From: an uncultured Aquimarina sp.
GTDB taxonomy: Bacteria; Bacteroidota; Bacteroidia; Flavobacteriales; Flavobacteriaceae
Assembly (NCBI GenBank): GCA_947498775.1
Contig: CANMLL010000009.1
Span: 154,981-218,980, forward strand
Direction of reading: 5' to 3'
DNA length: 64,000 nt
Part shown: positions 55,628 to 64,000 of the stretch, one piece after another
Position numbering within the stretch: position 1 is the stretch's first letter
How the letters are laid out: each line of letters starts with the position of its first letter
Translations under genes and position numbers: made by a program
Notes under the pieces: model-generated
Told to the model about the DNA's origin: nothing
The model's input: the letters and a program-made list of their open reading frames with translations, nothing else
Database searches by the model: none

Positions 55628-56599
55628 ATGCTATATCCATTAAAATTTCATCCAATTTTAAAAGAAAAACTTTGGGGAGGAAATAAATTAAAAACAATCC
55701 TCAATAAACCCACAGCAAATAAGAATATTGGTGAGAGCTGGGAGATTTCTACCGTAAATAATGAAATTTCTAGTGTTGCTAATGGTGAGTTTACAGGGAA
55801 ATCTTTGACCGAGCTTATTCGGCAATTTAAAGGAGAGCTTCTTGGAGAAAAAGTATATCAGGAATTTGGAAACCAGTTTCCTTTATTAATAAAGTTTATT
55901 GATGCCAAAGAAGACCTATCTGTACAATTACACCCTAATGATGCGTTGGCAAAAAAACGACACGATTCCTTTGGGAAAACTGAAATGTGGTATGTGGCGC
56001 AAGCAGATAAGAATGCTAAACTAATCATAGGTTTTAATAAAGATACCAGTAAAGAAGAATATGAAGATTTTTTAACCAAAGGGAAAATAACTGAATTGCT
56101 TAATTTCGAAGATATTTCAAAAGGAGACAGTTATTTTATTAATGCCGGTAGAATACATGCCATAGGAGGAGGAGCTCTAATTGCCGAAATTCAGCAGACT
56201 TCAGATATAACGTATCGGGTGTACGATTGGGATCGCAAAGACGAAGATGGGAATTCAAGAGAACTGCACACAGACCTGGCAATCGATGCTCTTGATTTTA
56301 AAGGAGATAAAGATTTTAAGTTACCCTATGACAAAAAACCAAATCAAGTAAACGAAATTATTTCTATTCCGTATTTTACTACTAACTTTATAGAGGTAAA
56401 TAATGCTTGTGAAAGGAATTATAACACTATAGACTCATTTAAAGTGATTATGTGTGTTGAAGGCAAGGGAACAATTAGTGTTGAGGACAATTCATTACAT
56501 ATTTCTTTGGGTGAAACAATATTGATTCCTGCAAAAATTAACAGTATATCAATAAAAAATAACACCAAAGCATTAAAATTGTTAGAAGTTTATATCTAA
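55628..56599 (+). CDS. manA: Class I mannose-6-phosphate isomerase-like protein
   Basis: Interconverts fructose-6-phosphate and mannose-6-phosphate, the entry to GDP-mannose. The 323-aa protein has the start LKFHPILKEKLWGGNKL, the metal site DLSVQLHPNDALA (about 98-110, Gln and His ligands), GKTEMWYVAQAD, AGRIHAIGGGALIAEIQQTS (about 176-195) and YRVYDWDR (about 198-205), all typical of the Bacillus-type short ManA. It is probably part of the surface-polysaccharide locus, since it lies between the Wzz-like gene and rfbB, but no mannosyltransferase is seen in the window. Confidence 0.9.
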   Translation: MLYPLKFHPILKEKLWGGNKLKTILNKPTANKNIGESWEISTVNNEISSVANGEFTGKSLTELIRQFKGELLGEKVYQEFGNQFPLLIKFIDAKEDLSVQLHPNDALAKKRHDSFGKTEMWYVAQADKNAKLIIGFNKDTSKEEYEDFLTKGKITELLNFEDISKGDSYFINAGRIHAIGGGALIAEIQQTSDITYRVYDWDRKDEDGNSRELHTDLAIDALDFKGDKDFKLPYDKKPNQVNEIISIPYFTTNFIEVNNACERNYNTIDSFKVIMCVEGKGTISVEDNSLHISLGETILIPAKINSISIKNNTKALKLLEVYI

Positions 56600-56677
56600 T
56601 ACATTATTTAGGTAATCTTTTGATATACAGATCAAAAAGCATTAAAGTTTCTTAATACAAACTTGAAGCCATAAAAC

Positions 56678-56707
56678 TTGAAAAAACAGATAATTAGCCT
56701 ATTTTTG
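56678..56707 (+). promoter_or_regulatory. Promoter of the rfbBACD operon (TTG-N19-TATTTTTG)
   Basis: TTG at 56678-56680, a 19-base spacer and TATTTTTG at 56700-56707 match the full Bacteroidota promoter consensus exactly. It lies about 77 bases before the ATG at 56785. No other element in this window fits as well. Confidence 0.85.
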
Positions 56708-56784
56708 CAAAAAAATTAGCATTGTGTATTTTCTGATGATTAGTACATTATTGATTATTAATTTTTAAAAAGTTCATTTCGAAG

Positions 56785-57810
56785 ATGATGAAAAATATAT
56801 TAGTTACAGGAGGTGCTGGTTTTATTGGCTCCAACTTTATCCCTTATTTTTTAAAAAATAACCTAGATTTTAGTGTTATAAATTTAGACTTGTTGACTTA
56901 TGCAGGAGATTTAAAAAACTTGGAGGAAATAGAGAATCATAATAGATATACTTTTATCAAAGGAGATATTTGTGATAGAAAGCTAATAGAAGAGCTTTTT
57001 AAAAAGTATGACCTTTATGGAGTCATACATTTTGCAGCAGAATCCCATGTAGATAATTCGATATCAAATCCAGACGAGTTTATACAAACAAACGTTTTTG
57101 GAACCTTTACTTTGATTGATGTTGCGAGAAATTATTGGATGGAATCACCTCACAACTATAAAGAAAAATATAAAGATTGTCGTTTTCATCATGTTTCTAC
57201 TGATGAGGTTTATGGAACACTAGGTGAAACAGGATTGTTCGAAGAAACAACACCATATGCACCAAATAGTCCTTATAGTGCTTCAAAAGCTTCTTCGGAT
57301 TTTATCGTTAGAAGTTATTTTCATACCTACGGGATGAATGTGGTAACGACCAATTGTTCTAATAACTATGGTCCAAAACAACATGATGAGAAACTTATTC
57401 CAACCATAATTAGGAAAGCATTAGCTGAAGAAAATATCCCTATCTATGGGGATGGAAAAAATATCAGAGATTGGTTATATGTGTTAGACCACTGTAAAGG
57501 AGTAGAGTTAGTTTATAAAAATGGAATTTTTGGAGAGACATATAATATTGGCGGAAGAAATGAGCGCAACAATAATTATATCGCTTCAAAAATTTGTGAA
57601 TTATTAGATTCAAGTTCTCCTCGTGAAAATGGAAAATCATATAAAGAACTTATAACCTATGTTAAAGATCGACCAGGACACGATATGCGTTATGCCATTG
57701 ATGCTACAAAAATAGAAGAACAATTAGGTTGGCAGGCAGATGAAAATTTTGAAACCGGGATTGAAAAAACTGTGGCTTGGTACTTAAAGAAATATCACAT
57801 CTTATCATGA
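56785..57810 (+). CDS. rfbB: dTDP-glucose 4,6-dehydratase
   Basis: Second step of dTDP-L-rhamnose synthesis, making dTDP-4-keto-6-deoxyglucose with bound NAD. The 341-aa protein has the Rossmann motif [17 protein letters not shown] (about 7-23), [28 protein letters not shown] with the active-site Thr-Asp-Glu (about 138-146), and [15 protein letters not shown] with the YxxxK pair (about 170-174). The start has two successive ATGs (56785 and 56788). Its stop overlaps the rfbA start (ATGA), so it begins a tightly coupled rfbBACD operon. Confidence 0.97.
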   Translation: MMKNILVTGGAGFIGSNFIPYFLKNNLDFSVINLDLLTYAGDLKNLEEIENHNRYTFIKGDICDRKLIEELFKKYDLYGVIHFAAESHVDNSISNPDEFIQTNVFGTFTLIDVARNYWMESPHNYKEKYKDCRFHHVSTDEVYGTLGETGLFEETTPYAPNSPYSASKASSDFIVRSYFHTYGMNVVTTNCSNNYGPKQHDEKLIPTIIRKALAEENIPIYGDGKNIRDWLYVLDHCKGVELVYKNGIFGETYNIGGRNERNNNYIASKICELLDSSSPRENGKSYKELITYVKDRPGHDMRYAIDATKIEEQLGWQADENFETGIEKTVAWYLKKYHILS

Positions 57811-58670
57811 AAGGAATAATTTTAGCAGGAGGTTCTGGAACAAGGTTGCATCCATTAACACTTGCAGTTAGTAAACAGCTCATGCCGGTGTATGATAAGC
57901 CTATGATTTATTACCCTCTATCTAGTCTTATGTGGGCTGGGATAAGAGAAATTCTTATTATTTCTACACCTCATGACTTGCCCTTGTTTGAAAAGCTATT
58001 AGGTGATGGAGCTAAATTTGGCTGCCGTTTCGAATACGCTGTGCAAGAAAACCCAAATGGTTTGGCGGAAGCATTTGTAATAGGTGCAAATTTTATTGGT
58101 AAGGATAAAGTAGCCCTAATTTTAGGAGATAATATTTTTTATGGTACTGGTTTAGCAAAACTCTTACAAGCCAATAATGACCCAGAGGGAGGTATCATAT
58201 ACGCATACCATGTGCATGACCCTGAAAGATATGGAGTCGTTGAATTTGATGACAAAGGAAAAGCAATATCAATTGAAGAAAAACCACAACAGCCTAAGTC
58301 AAACTATGCCGTACCAGGAATTTATTTTTATGACAATGAGGTAGTAAATATCGCAAAAAACATAGAACCAAGCCCAAGAGGTGAGTTAGAAATTACTGAT
58401 GTAAACAAAGTGTATTTAGAAAAAAAGAAACTAAATGTTAGTATTCTCGATAGGGGTACAGCTTGGTTGGATACAGGGACATTTAATTCTTTAATGCAGG
58501 CATCACAATTTGTACAAGTTATAGAAGAACGTCAAGGCCTAAAGATTGGAGCAATTGAAGAAGTAGCGTATAGGATGGGTAATATTACCAAGAACGAATT
58601 AAAAGAATTAGCTGAGCCATTGATCAAAAGTGGATATGGTAAACATTTAATGAGCATTTTAGAAGACTAA
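57807..58670 (+). CDS. rfbA: Glucose-1-phosphate thymidylyltransferase
   Basis: First step of dTDP-rhamnose synthesis: glucose-1-phosphate plus dTTP to dTDP-glucose. The ATG at 57807 overlaps the rfbB stop (ATGA) and gives a 287-aa protein, the family length. Motifs: [20 protein letters not shown] (about 4-23), [15 protein letters not shown] (about 24-38), LGDNIFYG (about 108-115), [20 protein letters not shown] (about 160-179) and [14 protein letters not shown] sequence ([10 protein letters not shown], about 218-227). Confidence 0.97.
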   Translation: MKGIILAGGSGTRLHPLTLAVSKQLMPVYDKPMIYYPLSSLMWAGIREILIISTPHDLPLFEKLLGDGAKFGCRFEYAVQENPNGLAEAFVIGANFIGKDKVALILGDNIFYGTGLAKLLQANNDPEGGIIYAYHVHDPERYGVVEFDDKGKAISIEEKPQQPKSNYAVPGIYFYDNEVVNIAKNIEPSPRGELEITDVNKVYLEKKKLNVSILDRGTAWLDTGTFNSLMQASQFVQVIEERQGLKIGAIEEVAYRMGNITKNELKELAEPLIKSGYGKHLMSILED

Positions 58671-58672
58671 AT

Positions 58673-59218
58673 ATGACAGCAAAAGAAACTAAGCTTAAAG
58701 GGTGCTTCATACTAGAACCTACAGTCTTTGAAGATGAAAGAGGTTATTTTTTTGAAAGCTACAACCAAAATAAATTTAACGAACTTGTTGGACAAGAGGT
58801 TAATTTTGTTCAGGACAATCAATCGTTTTCGACTAAAGGAGTAATCAGGGCACTGCACTACCAGCTTGGAGAATATGCTCAAGCCAAATTAGTAAGAGTG
58901 CTGCAGGGTAAAGTTTTGGACATTGCAGTTGACTTACGCAAAAACTCTCCTACCTTTAAAGAATATGTTGCAGTAGAATTATCTGAAGATAATAAAAAAC
59001 AACTCTTTATACCAAGAGGTTTTGCGCATGGTTTTGTGGTGTTAAGTGATACTGCGAGTTTTTTCTATAAATGTGATAATTTTTATAATAAAGCAGCAGA
59101 AGGTGGAATTATTTATAATGATCAAGAACTCAATATTGATTGGAAGTTGTCAAGTTATAAACTTATAGTGTCTGATAAAGATAAAGTCTTGCCATCTTTT
59201 GAAAATGCCGAGATATGA
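58673..59218 (+). CDS. rfbC: dTDP-4-dehydrorhamnose 3,5-epimerase
   Basis: Third step of dTDP-rhamnose synthesis. The 181-aa cupin has PTVFEDERGYFFESYNQ (about 16-32), FVQDNQSFSTKGVIRALHYQ with the catalytic His (about 45-64), KLVRVLQGKVLDIAVDLRK (about 73-91) and IPRGFAHGFVVLSD (about 113-126). It starts 2 bases after rfbA and its stop overlaps rfbD. Confidence 0.97.
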   Translation: MTAKETKLKGCFILEPTVFEDERGYFFESYNQNKFNELVGQEVNFVQDNQSFSTKGVIRALHYQLGEYAQAKLVRVLQGKVLDIAVDLRKNSPTFKEYVAVELSEDNKKQLFIPRGFAHGFVVLSDTASFFYKCDNFYNKAAEGGIIYNDQELNIDWKLSSYKLIVSDKDKVLPSFENAEI

Positions 59219-60072
59219 AGAGTGTATTAGTAACCGGCGGAAATGGTCAATTGGCCTCATGTATTAAAGATATTGAAGAAAGCTTGGTCGATTTTAATTT
59301 TATCTATGTAGATTATGATGAACTTGATATCACAAAAGAAGAAGAAGTACAAATGTTTTTTGAGAATCAAAAAATAGAGTATTGTATTAATTGTGGAGCC
59401 TATACTGCTGTCGATAAGGCAGAATCAGAGTTAGAGCTAGCAAAAAATGTTAATGAAATAGGAGTAAAATATTTGGCAGAAAGTTGTGAAAAACACAACA
59501 CTGTTTTAATTCAGATATCTACAGATTTTGTTTTTGACGGAAAACAATCAACGCTTTATAGAGAAAGCGACACCACTAATCCACTTGGTGTTTATGGGCT
59601 TACAAAACTTAACGGAGAGCGAGTATCATCATCGATAAAACGACATTTTATAATCAGAACGTCATGGTTATATTCTGAACATGGTAATAATTTTCTTAAA
59701 ACCATGCTTAGGTTGGGGAAAGAAAGAGATGAACTTAGTGTTGTTTGTGATCAAATAGGAACCCCTACATATGCTGGGGACCTAGCAGAAATCCTATTAA
59801 AAATAATGGGAGATAATAATGATGCTTATGGAATTTATCATTATAGTAATGAGGGTGTAGCAAGTTGGTATGATTTCGCAAAAGCAGTTTTTGAAGAAAG
59901 CAACACAAAAGTTAAGCTTTTACCTATAAAATCTGAAGCGTATCCCACCCCAGCAAAACGACCAAGTTATAGTGTAATGGATAAATCAAAAATAAAAAAG
60001 GTATTTAATATCGAGATTCCCTACTGGAGAGACAGTATTAAGAAATGTTTAAAAATAATTGATGAGCAATGA
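59215..60072 (+). CDS. rfbD: dTDP-4-dehydrorhamnose reductase
   Basis: Last step of dTDP-L-rhamnose synthesis, NAD(P)H-dependent. The 285-aa protein has the start VLVTGGNGQLASCI (about 4-17), NCGAYTAVDKAE (about 60-71), QISTDFVFDGKQ (about 99-110), YGLTKLNGE with YxxxK (about 127-135) and the late KRPSYSVMDKSKI (about 248-260). It overlaps rfbC and the next lipoprotein gene by 4 bases each. Confidence 0.96.
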   Translation: MKSVLVTGGNGQLASCIKDIEESLVDFNFIYVDYDELDITKEEEVQMFFENQKIEYCINCGAYTAVDKAESELELAKNVNEIGVKYLAESCEKHNTVLIQISTDFVFDGKQSTLYRESDTTNPLGVYGLTKLNGERVSSSIKRHFIIRTSWLYSEHGNNFLKTMLRLGKERDELSVVCDQIGTPTYAGDLAEILLKIMGDNNDAYGIYHYSNEGVASWYDFAKAVFEESNTKVKLLPIKSEAYPTPAKRPSYSVMDKSKIKKVFNIEIPYWRDSIKKCLKIIDEQ

Positions 60073-60596
60073 GAGTGATAATATTTTTTGCAGCAATACT
60101 GTTGATTATGAGCTGTAAAAATCAAGGTTTAAAAAACCAAGAAGATGTAAATATCTCTAAAATCAATGATTTCTTGACGATAGAAATTAAAGCTAGGGTA
60201 TTAGAAGATGATATCTTTGAAATTTATTATGCTGAAAACTTAGAGAACACATATATGCCTGAAGAAAGAGTTCAAGCTAATGTAAGGGGAAGCAATGAAT
60301 TCCAAGAAATCATATTTAGATTTCCAGATAGAGTTTATCCAATGAAGCTAAGAATTGATTTAGGGTTAAATAAAAACGAAACAGATATTGAGATTGAAGA
60401 AATAAGACTCTCCACAGGCGATAAAAATGTCAAATTATCTACTGAAGAAATAGTTCAAAGATTTAGACTTAATAAGTATATTTCTTATAGCCAAGAAACA
60501 AATAGCTTTAGGCGTAAAACTATTAATGGCATATATGATCCTATAATGTTAAGTGGTAGTTTAGCCAAAGAAGTAACGGATATATTTAGCGAGTAA
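60069..60596 (+). CDS. Lipoprotein of unknown function coupled to rfbD
   Basis: A 175-aa lipoprotein with signal IIFFAAILLIMSCKNQ (lipobox IMSC, Cys16). The mature part is beta-rich (IEIKARVLEDDIFEIYYAEN, then QEIIFRFPDRVYPMKLRIDL) and has the pattern of a carbohydrate-binding or fibronectin-like fold; I do not recognise the family. Its ATG overlaps the rfbD stop (ATGA), so it is made with the rhamnose enzymes. A role in polysaccharide export or attachment is inferred from position only. Confidence 0.65.
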   Translation: MRVIIFFAAILLIMSCKNQGLKNQEDVNISKINDFLTIEIKARVLEDDIFEIYYAENLENTYMPEERVQANVRGSNEFQEIIFRFPDRVYPMKLRIDLGLNKNETDIEIEEIRLSTGDKNVKLSTEEIVQRFRLNKYISYSQETNSFRRKTINGIYDPIMLSGSLAKEVTDIFSE

Positions 60597-60677
60597 TTAA
60601 TAGCTTATAAGATTAAAGAAAGCTTTAATAAAAATAATCAACAAAAAGAAAATTATAGAAAACTTACTATGAATTAG

Positions 60678-62000
60678 ATGACAAATAATACTTTTAAGAA
60701 AGGAAAAGTTTTCAATGCTTTATGGGCAATTATTTCTAAATTTCTATCCGGTATAAAACTGGTTATTGTTGGGGTTATAGTTGCGAGATATTTGGGCCCC
60801 GATGAGTTTGGAGCCTATAGTTATACTATTAGTTTTGTTATGTTATTTGCAGTCCTTGCAGAATTCAGGCTTCACAATATTTTGATAAGAGAAATTTCCA
60901 AAAATGAGATTAATACCGAATCTATTTTAGGATCAGCATTTCTTACATGCCTCTTTTTTTCGATACTTGGTTATCTAGCATTGTTTCTTTTAGTAAGAAT
61001 TATAGAGGATAATACCGAACTACGGTCTCTTATTTTAATTTATGGCCTCACATATTTTTTCCAGACCCTTAGGTTTTTAAGGGCTTTTTTTATTGCAAAA
61101 TTCAAAAATTTAATTATTTTTAAAATTGAAATAACTGTAGGTCTACTTGTTCTTATATCAGCAGTTCTAATAAGTATTTTTAAAATTTCTGTTTTATCTT
61201 TTATACTGTTGAGAATCTTTGACGTAGTGCTTGCTTCGATATTATTATTAGGGTTCTATCAAATAAGATATAAAAAAGTAAAAGAATGGAAATTTAATCG
61301 CAACATAAGCAGACAAGTTATTATTAGTTCTTCCCCTTTAGTGATTTCAAGTTTTGCTTTGGTTATTTTTCAGCAATTTGATCAAATCATGATCAAGCAT
61401 ATATTAGATGAATATTCTGTAGGTCAATATAGTGCTTCAGTTTCAATCATAAGTTTAATTGTTTTTATACCTGTGGTGTTGACAGAGGTCATCACCCCTT
61501 CTTTGGTAAAACTTAAGATAAATGAAGATATAAGGAATTACCATAAACGCCTTCAATTATTTTCAGATTATATTATTTGGAGTAGTATTTTTTTATGTGT
61601 ATTAGTTACATTACTTTCGCCAATAATTGTGAATTTAATTTACGGTAAAGAATTTGTTGAGTCAATTTCAATTTTAAAAATTTTCACCTGGCAAAGTGTT
61701 TTTATAGCTATGGGCTCTGTTGCGGCACAAATAATGATTATTGATGACAAACATCAGATAGCTTATATCAAAAGTGTTTTAGGCGGATTTTTGAATATTT
61801 TTCTAAATTTTATATGGATACCAAAATATGGAATAATGGGTGCTGTTTGGGCATCTCTTATTGCCTATGCAACATCATCATATATAGCTCATTTTTTTAT
61901 AAAAAGGTACAAATATATTTTTGCTATTCAAACGAAAAGTCTAGTATATGGATTGGGGAATATTTATAAGGATTTAAAAACTATTAATAAAAAGGAATGA
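60678..62000 (+). CDS. Wzx-like oligosaccharide flippase
   Basis: Inner-membrane transporter of 440 residues that flips lipid-linked oligosaccharide units to the periplasmic side. It begins with VFNALWAIISKFLSGIKLVI and VIVARYLGPDEFGAYSYTIS (about 33-52), the mark of the MATE-like polysaccharide flippase family. About 12 hydrophobic segments follow. There is FQQFDQIMIKHILDEYSVGQ in the middle (about 232-251) and IDDKHQIAYIKSVLGGFLNI near residue 355. It overlaps the next gene by 4 bases (ATGA). Confidence 0.92.
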   Translation: MTNNTFKKGKVFNALWAIISKFLSGIKLVIVGVIVARYLGPDEFGAYSYTISFVMLFAVLAEFRLHNILIREISKNEINTESILGSAFLTCLFFSILGYLALFLLVRIIEDNTELRSLILIYGLTYFFQTLRFLRAFFIAKFKNLIIFKIEITVGLLVLISAVLISIFKISVLSFILLRIFDVVLASILLLGFYQIRYKKVKEWKFNRNISRQVIISSSPLVISSFALVIFQQFDQIMIKHILDEYSVGQYSASVSIISLIVFIPVVLTEVITPSLVKLKINEDIRNYHKRLQLFSDYIIWSSIFLCVLVTLLSPIIVNLIYGKEFVESISILKIFTWQSVFIAMGSVAAQIMIIDDKHQIAYIKSVLGGFLNIFLNFIWIPKYGIMGAVWASLIAYATSSYIAHFFIKRYKYIFAIQTKSLVYGLGNIYKDLKTINKKE

Positions 62001-63127
62001 TGATTGAGAGAAACTTTTCATTAAGAGCATCAAATACATTTGGTTTAGATGTTCGAGCAGATAGATTTTTTTCTTTTACAAATGTTGAAGGATTGAGATT
62101 ATTTATGCAAGAATTTGATGGAGATTATAACGACATCTTAATTCTTGGCGGCGGCAGTAACATGTTATTTTCTAAAGATTATGAAGGTATTATAATACAT
62201 CCAAATATTGAATTCATTACGAAAATTAAAGAAACGAAGAATGATATTTATTTTGAAGTAGGTTCTGGAGTAAATTGGGATGATTTTGTAAAGTTCTGTG
62301 TTAAGAACAAACATTATGGTGCTGAAAACATGTCGCTTATTCCTGGTAATGTTGGCGCTACTGCAGTTCAAAATGCTGGAGCATATGGAACAGAAGCAAA
62401 AGATCTAATTGTAACAGTAAATACTTTTGATTTATACAAGAGAGAAGAAATCGTTCTTACAAATGAGGAATGCCTTTTTGAGTATCGCAATTCGATCTTT
62501 AAAACCGACGAATATAAAAATAGAATTATAATTACTTCAATCGTTTATAAACTATCTAAGGTTTCGAAGTATAGATCTAAAATAAACTCATTTAAAGGGA
62601 ATTATTTTACAAAACGATACAGGTATTGGAAAGAATTTTTTGGTCATTTAAGAAGGAGTGTGAATATGAAGGCTATATGGGAAAGGAAGTTACTCGATTA
62701 CAGATTTCTTAAAAACCTTTTAGAAGATTCCGGTCTTTTGCCTTTATCTGTAAAGAGAAAGATCGTTATAAGGACTAGAACATCAAAATTACCAGATATC
62801 AATAAACTTGGGAATGTAGGTAGTTTTTTTAAGAACCCAATTATTTCTATTGAAAAAGCTGATCAGTTGAAAAAAGACTATCCTGATGTGGTTTTATTCC
62901 CATATTTAGAAGATAAAATGAAAGTTTCAGCAGGCTGGCTTATTGACAAATGTGGTTGGAGTGGAAAACGAGTTGGTGATGCAGGAACATTAAAACACCT
63001 ACCTCTTACTATAGTTAATTACGGAAGTGCAACTAGTGAAGACATTATCACCTTAGCGGTCAAAATTGAAGATGCAGTCTTGTCAACTTTTGGTGTGGTA
63101 ATAGAAAAAGAGGTTGTTGTAGTTTAA
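61997..63127 (+). CDS. MurB-like UDP-N-acetylenolpyruvoylglucosamine reductase with insertion
   Basis: FAD enzyme family that reduces the enolpyruvyl ether of UDP-GlcNAc to UDP-MurNAc. The 376-aa protein is longer than usual (E. coli 342). It has ILILGGGSNMLFSKDYEGII (about 48-67), ENMSLIPGNVGATAVQNAGA (about 110-129), FEYRNSIFK (about 163-171), TSKLPDINKLGNVGSFFKNP with the active-site Ser (about 260-279), AGWLIDKCGWSG (about 314-325) and the late IEKEV with Glu. The catalytic residues seem present. A basic, aromatic-rich stretch (about 188-258) is about 30 residues longer than normal here. Its place between wzx and a pyruvyl transferase suggests a second, accessory copy; the cell-wall murB may lie elsewhere. 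Confidence 0.85.
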   Translation: MMIERNFSLRASNTFGLDVRADRFFSFTNVEGLRLFMQEFDGDYNDILILGGGSNMLFSKDYEGIIIHPNIEFITKIKETKNDIYFEVGSGVNWDDFVKFCVKNKHYGAENMSLIPGNVGATAVQNAGAYGTEAKDLIVTVNTFDLYKREEIVLTNEECLFEYRNSIFKTDEYKNRIIITSIVYKLSKVSKYRSKINSFKGNYFTKRYRYWKEFFGHLRRSVNMKAIWERKLLDYRFLKNLLEDSGLLPLSVKRKIVIRTRTSKLPDINKLGNVGSFFKNPIISIEKADQLKKDYPDVVLFPYLEDKMKVSAGWLIDKCGWSGKRVGDAGTLKHLPLTIVNYGSATSEDIITLAVKIEDAVLSTFGVVIEKEVVVV

Positions 63128-63211
63128 ATTAAATTTACTAATAAGCAGGACAAGTATAGCTTTAGAGGTTATTCATGTTTTAAGAAAGTCTTTGAAAAAA
63201 AATATTAACAG

Positions 63212-64000
63212 ATGAAAAAAGTATACATTATAAATTTTCACCATGTTCTTAATTATGGTGCCGTCATTCAGGGGTATGCCTTGTGTAAATTTTTAGTAAA
63301 AAACGGATATGATGCTAAAATCATAGATTACAGACCCTTTTATTTCCTATCTCAAACTTATAGACCTGCAAAAGGCATTATGAAGACTATAAAGAAAATC
63401 ATAATGAATTTGAATTTCTATAAGTTTAGAAAAAATCACATTAAGCTTTCCGAAAAAGTTTTGTATACGGAAAAGGACTTAATAAAATATTTCAAGGATT
63501 CTGAAGATGCATTTATCTGTGGTAGTGATCAAGTCTGGAATGCTAAGCTGACAAATGGAAAAATGGATCCAGGATATTTTCTTGATTTTGTACCAAAGAC
63601 AGCAAAGAAAATATCTTATGCCGCTAGTATAGGTCATGCAAGATTCGATAGACAGAATCAAGAAGTGATTTTAGAAAAACTAAAGTCTTACAGTTCAATT
63701 TCTGTTCGTGAAGATTTTGCTAAAGAAGAAATTCAAGAGATTTCAGACCATAAACTGACTCCAAAAGTGGTACTGGACCCAACATTAATATTGGATGATT
63801 ATTCAGAAATTTTAGACTTTTCTCTTGTTCCAGACGAAGATTATATAGTAATTTATACTACAGAAGACAGTGATGCTTTCAGAAAATATATACAGTTAGT
63901 TAAAGATGTCTTGAAGATGAAAGTGATTAATCTAGGACATTATAAAGCAGGAAAAGATACTGTTGATTATGTTAATATCCACCCATCTAAATGGTTAGGG
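63212..64000 (+). CDS. Polysaccharide pyruvyl transferase family protein, N-terminal part (runs off the window)
   Basis: The first 263 residues are present and the frame is open to base 64000. The start is VYIINFHHVLNYGAVIQGYA, then SDQVWNAKLTNGKMDPGYFLDF (GSDQVWN motif), KKISYAASIGHA and SVREDFAKEEIQ, all typical of the PS_pyruv_trans (CsaB/WcaK) family. These enzymes add a pyruvate ketal from phosphoenolpyruvate to sugars of surface polysaccharides. It is 84 bases after the MurB-like gene and belongs to the polysaccharide locus. Some family members act on other substrates. Confidence 0.9.
   Translation, partial: MKKVYIINFHHVLNYGAVIQGYALCKFLVKNGYDAKIIDYRPFYFLSQTYRPAKGIMKTIKKIIMNLNFYKFRKNHIKLSEKVLYTEKDLIKYFKDSEDAFICGSDQVWNAKLTNGKMDPGYFLDFVPKTAKKISYAASIGHARFDRQNQEVILEKLKSYSSISVREDFAKEEIQEISDHKLTPKVVLDPTLILDDYSEILDFSLVPDEDYIVIYTTEDSDAFRKYIQLVKDVLKMKVINLGHYKAGKDTVDYVNIHPSKWLG

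Overview
The window reads as chromosomal DNA of a marine-type member of the Flavobacteriaceae (Bacteroidota). The evidence is an AT-rich sequence, type IX secretion (T9SS) and gliding-motility protein families (SprB-like adhesin, PorP/SprF, type B sorting domains), Bacteroidota-only families (DUF4175, DUF4837, DUF6909-like), Bacteroidota RHS proteins, and many TAnnTTTG promoter elements, some with an upstream TTG. A genus such as Aquimarina is plausible but is not proven by the sequence.

Layout. (1) 1-7.9 kb: start of gltX (minus strand), a DUF4175 membrane/coiled-coil protein, ybeY, mnmG, a small membrane protein and a methyltransferase. Four copies of the 14-bp core GTTCCACGTGGAAC, a bacterial parS type, lie around ybeY-mnmG, so this region is probably close to the replication origin. 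(2) 8.1-27.3 kb: an OmpH/Skp-like lipoprotein, then an 18-kb operon-like block. It holds a 673-aa type B T9SS cargo, a PorP/SprF domain fused to a repeat-bearing coiled coil and a SPOR-like tail, a giant (about 3814 aa) SprB-like adhesin and a normal PorP/SprF partner. (3) 27.6-31.7 kb, minus strand: ATP-grasp ligase, DoxX-like membrane protein, lipoprotein and the DNA polymerase III delta' subunit. (4) 32.2-42.8 kb: an accessory island with a full RHS protein ending in a papain/C39-like cysteine-protease candidate toxin, an overlapping candidate immunity gene, several small secreted proteins and lipoproteins, and a second large YD-repeat protein without the RHS core. (5) 43-54.4 kb: housekeeping and envelope genes pgk, MltD-like transglycosylase, DUF4837 lipoprotein, tex, tatA, M23 peptidase, GH3-like protein and a DUF6909-like protein. 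(6) 54.5-64 kb: a surface-polysaccharide locus with a Wzz-like protein, manA-like isomerase, rfbBACD (dTDP-L-rhamnose), a lipoprotein, a Wzx-like flippase, a MurB paralogue and the start of a polysaccharide pyruvyl transferase.

How the genes work together. Region 2 looks like one secretion/adhesion module: outer-membrane PorP/SprF partners, T9SS-exported cargos and a possible peptidoglycan anchor. Region 4 looks like a polymorphic-toxin locus with immunity and scavenged satellite genes. Region 6 makes dTDP-rhamnose and probably mannose precursors, flips the lipid-linked repeat unit and controls chain length. The MurB paralogue beside a pyruvyl transferase hints at an unusual lactyl or pyruvyl decoration.

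Dispersed intergenic repeats typical of flavobacterial genomes sit at about 6.85, 27.3, 36.8-37.05, 44.2 and 49.5 kb. No tRNA, rRNA, CRISPR array or intact insertion sequence was recognised.
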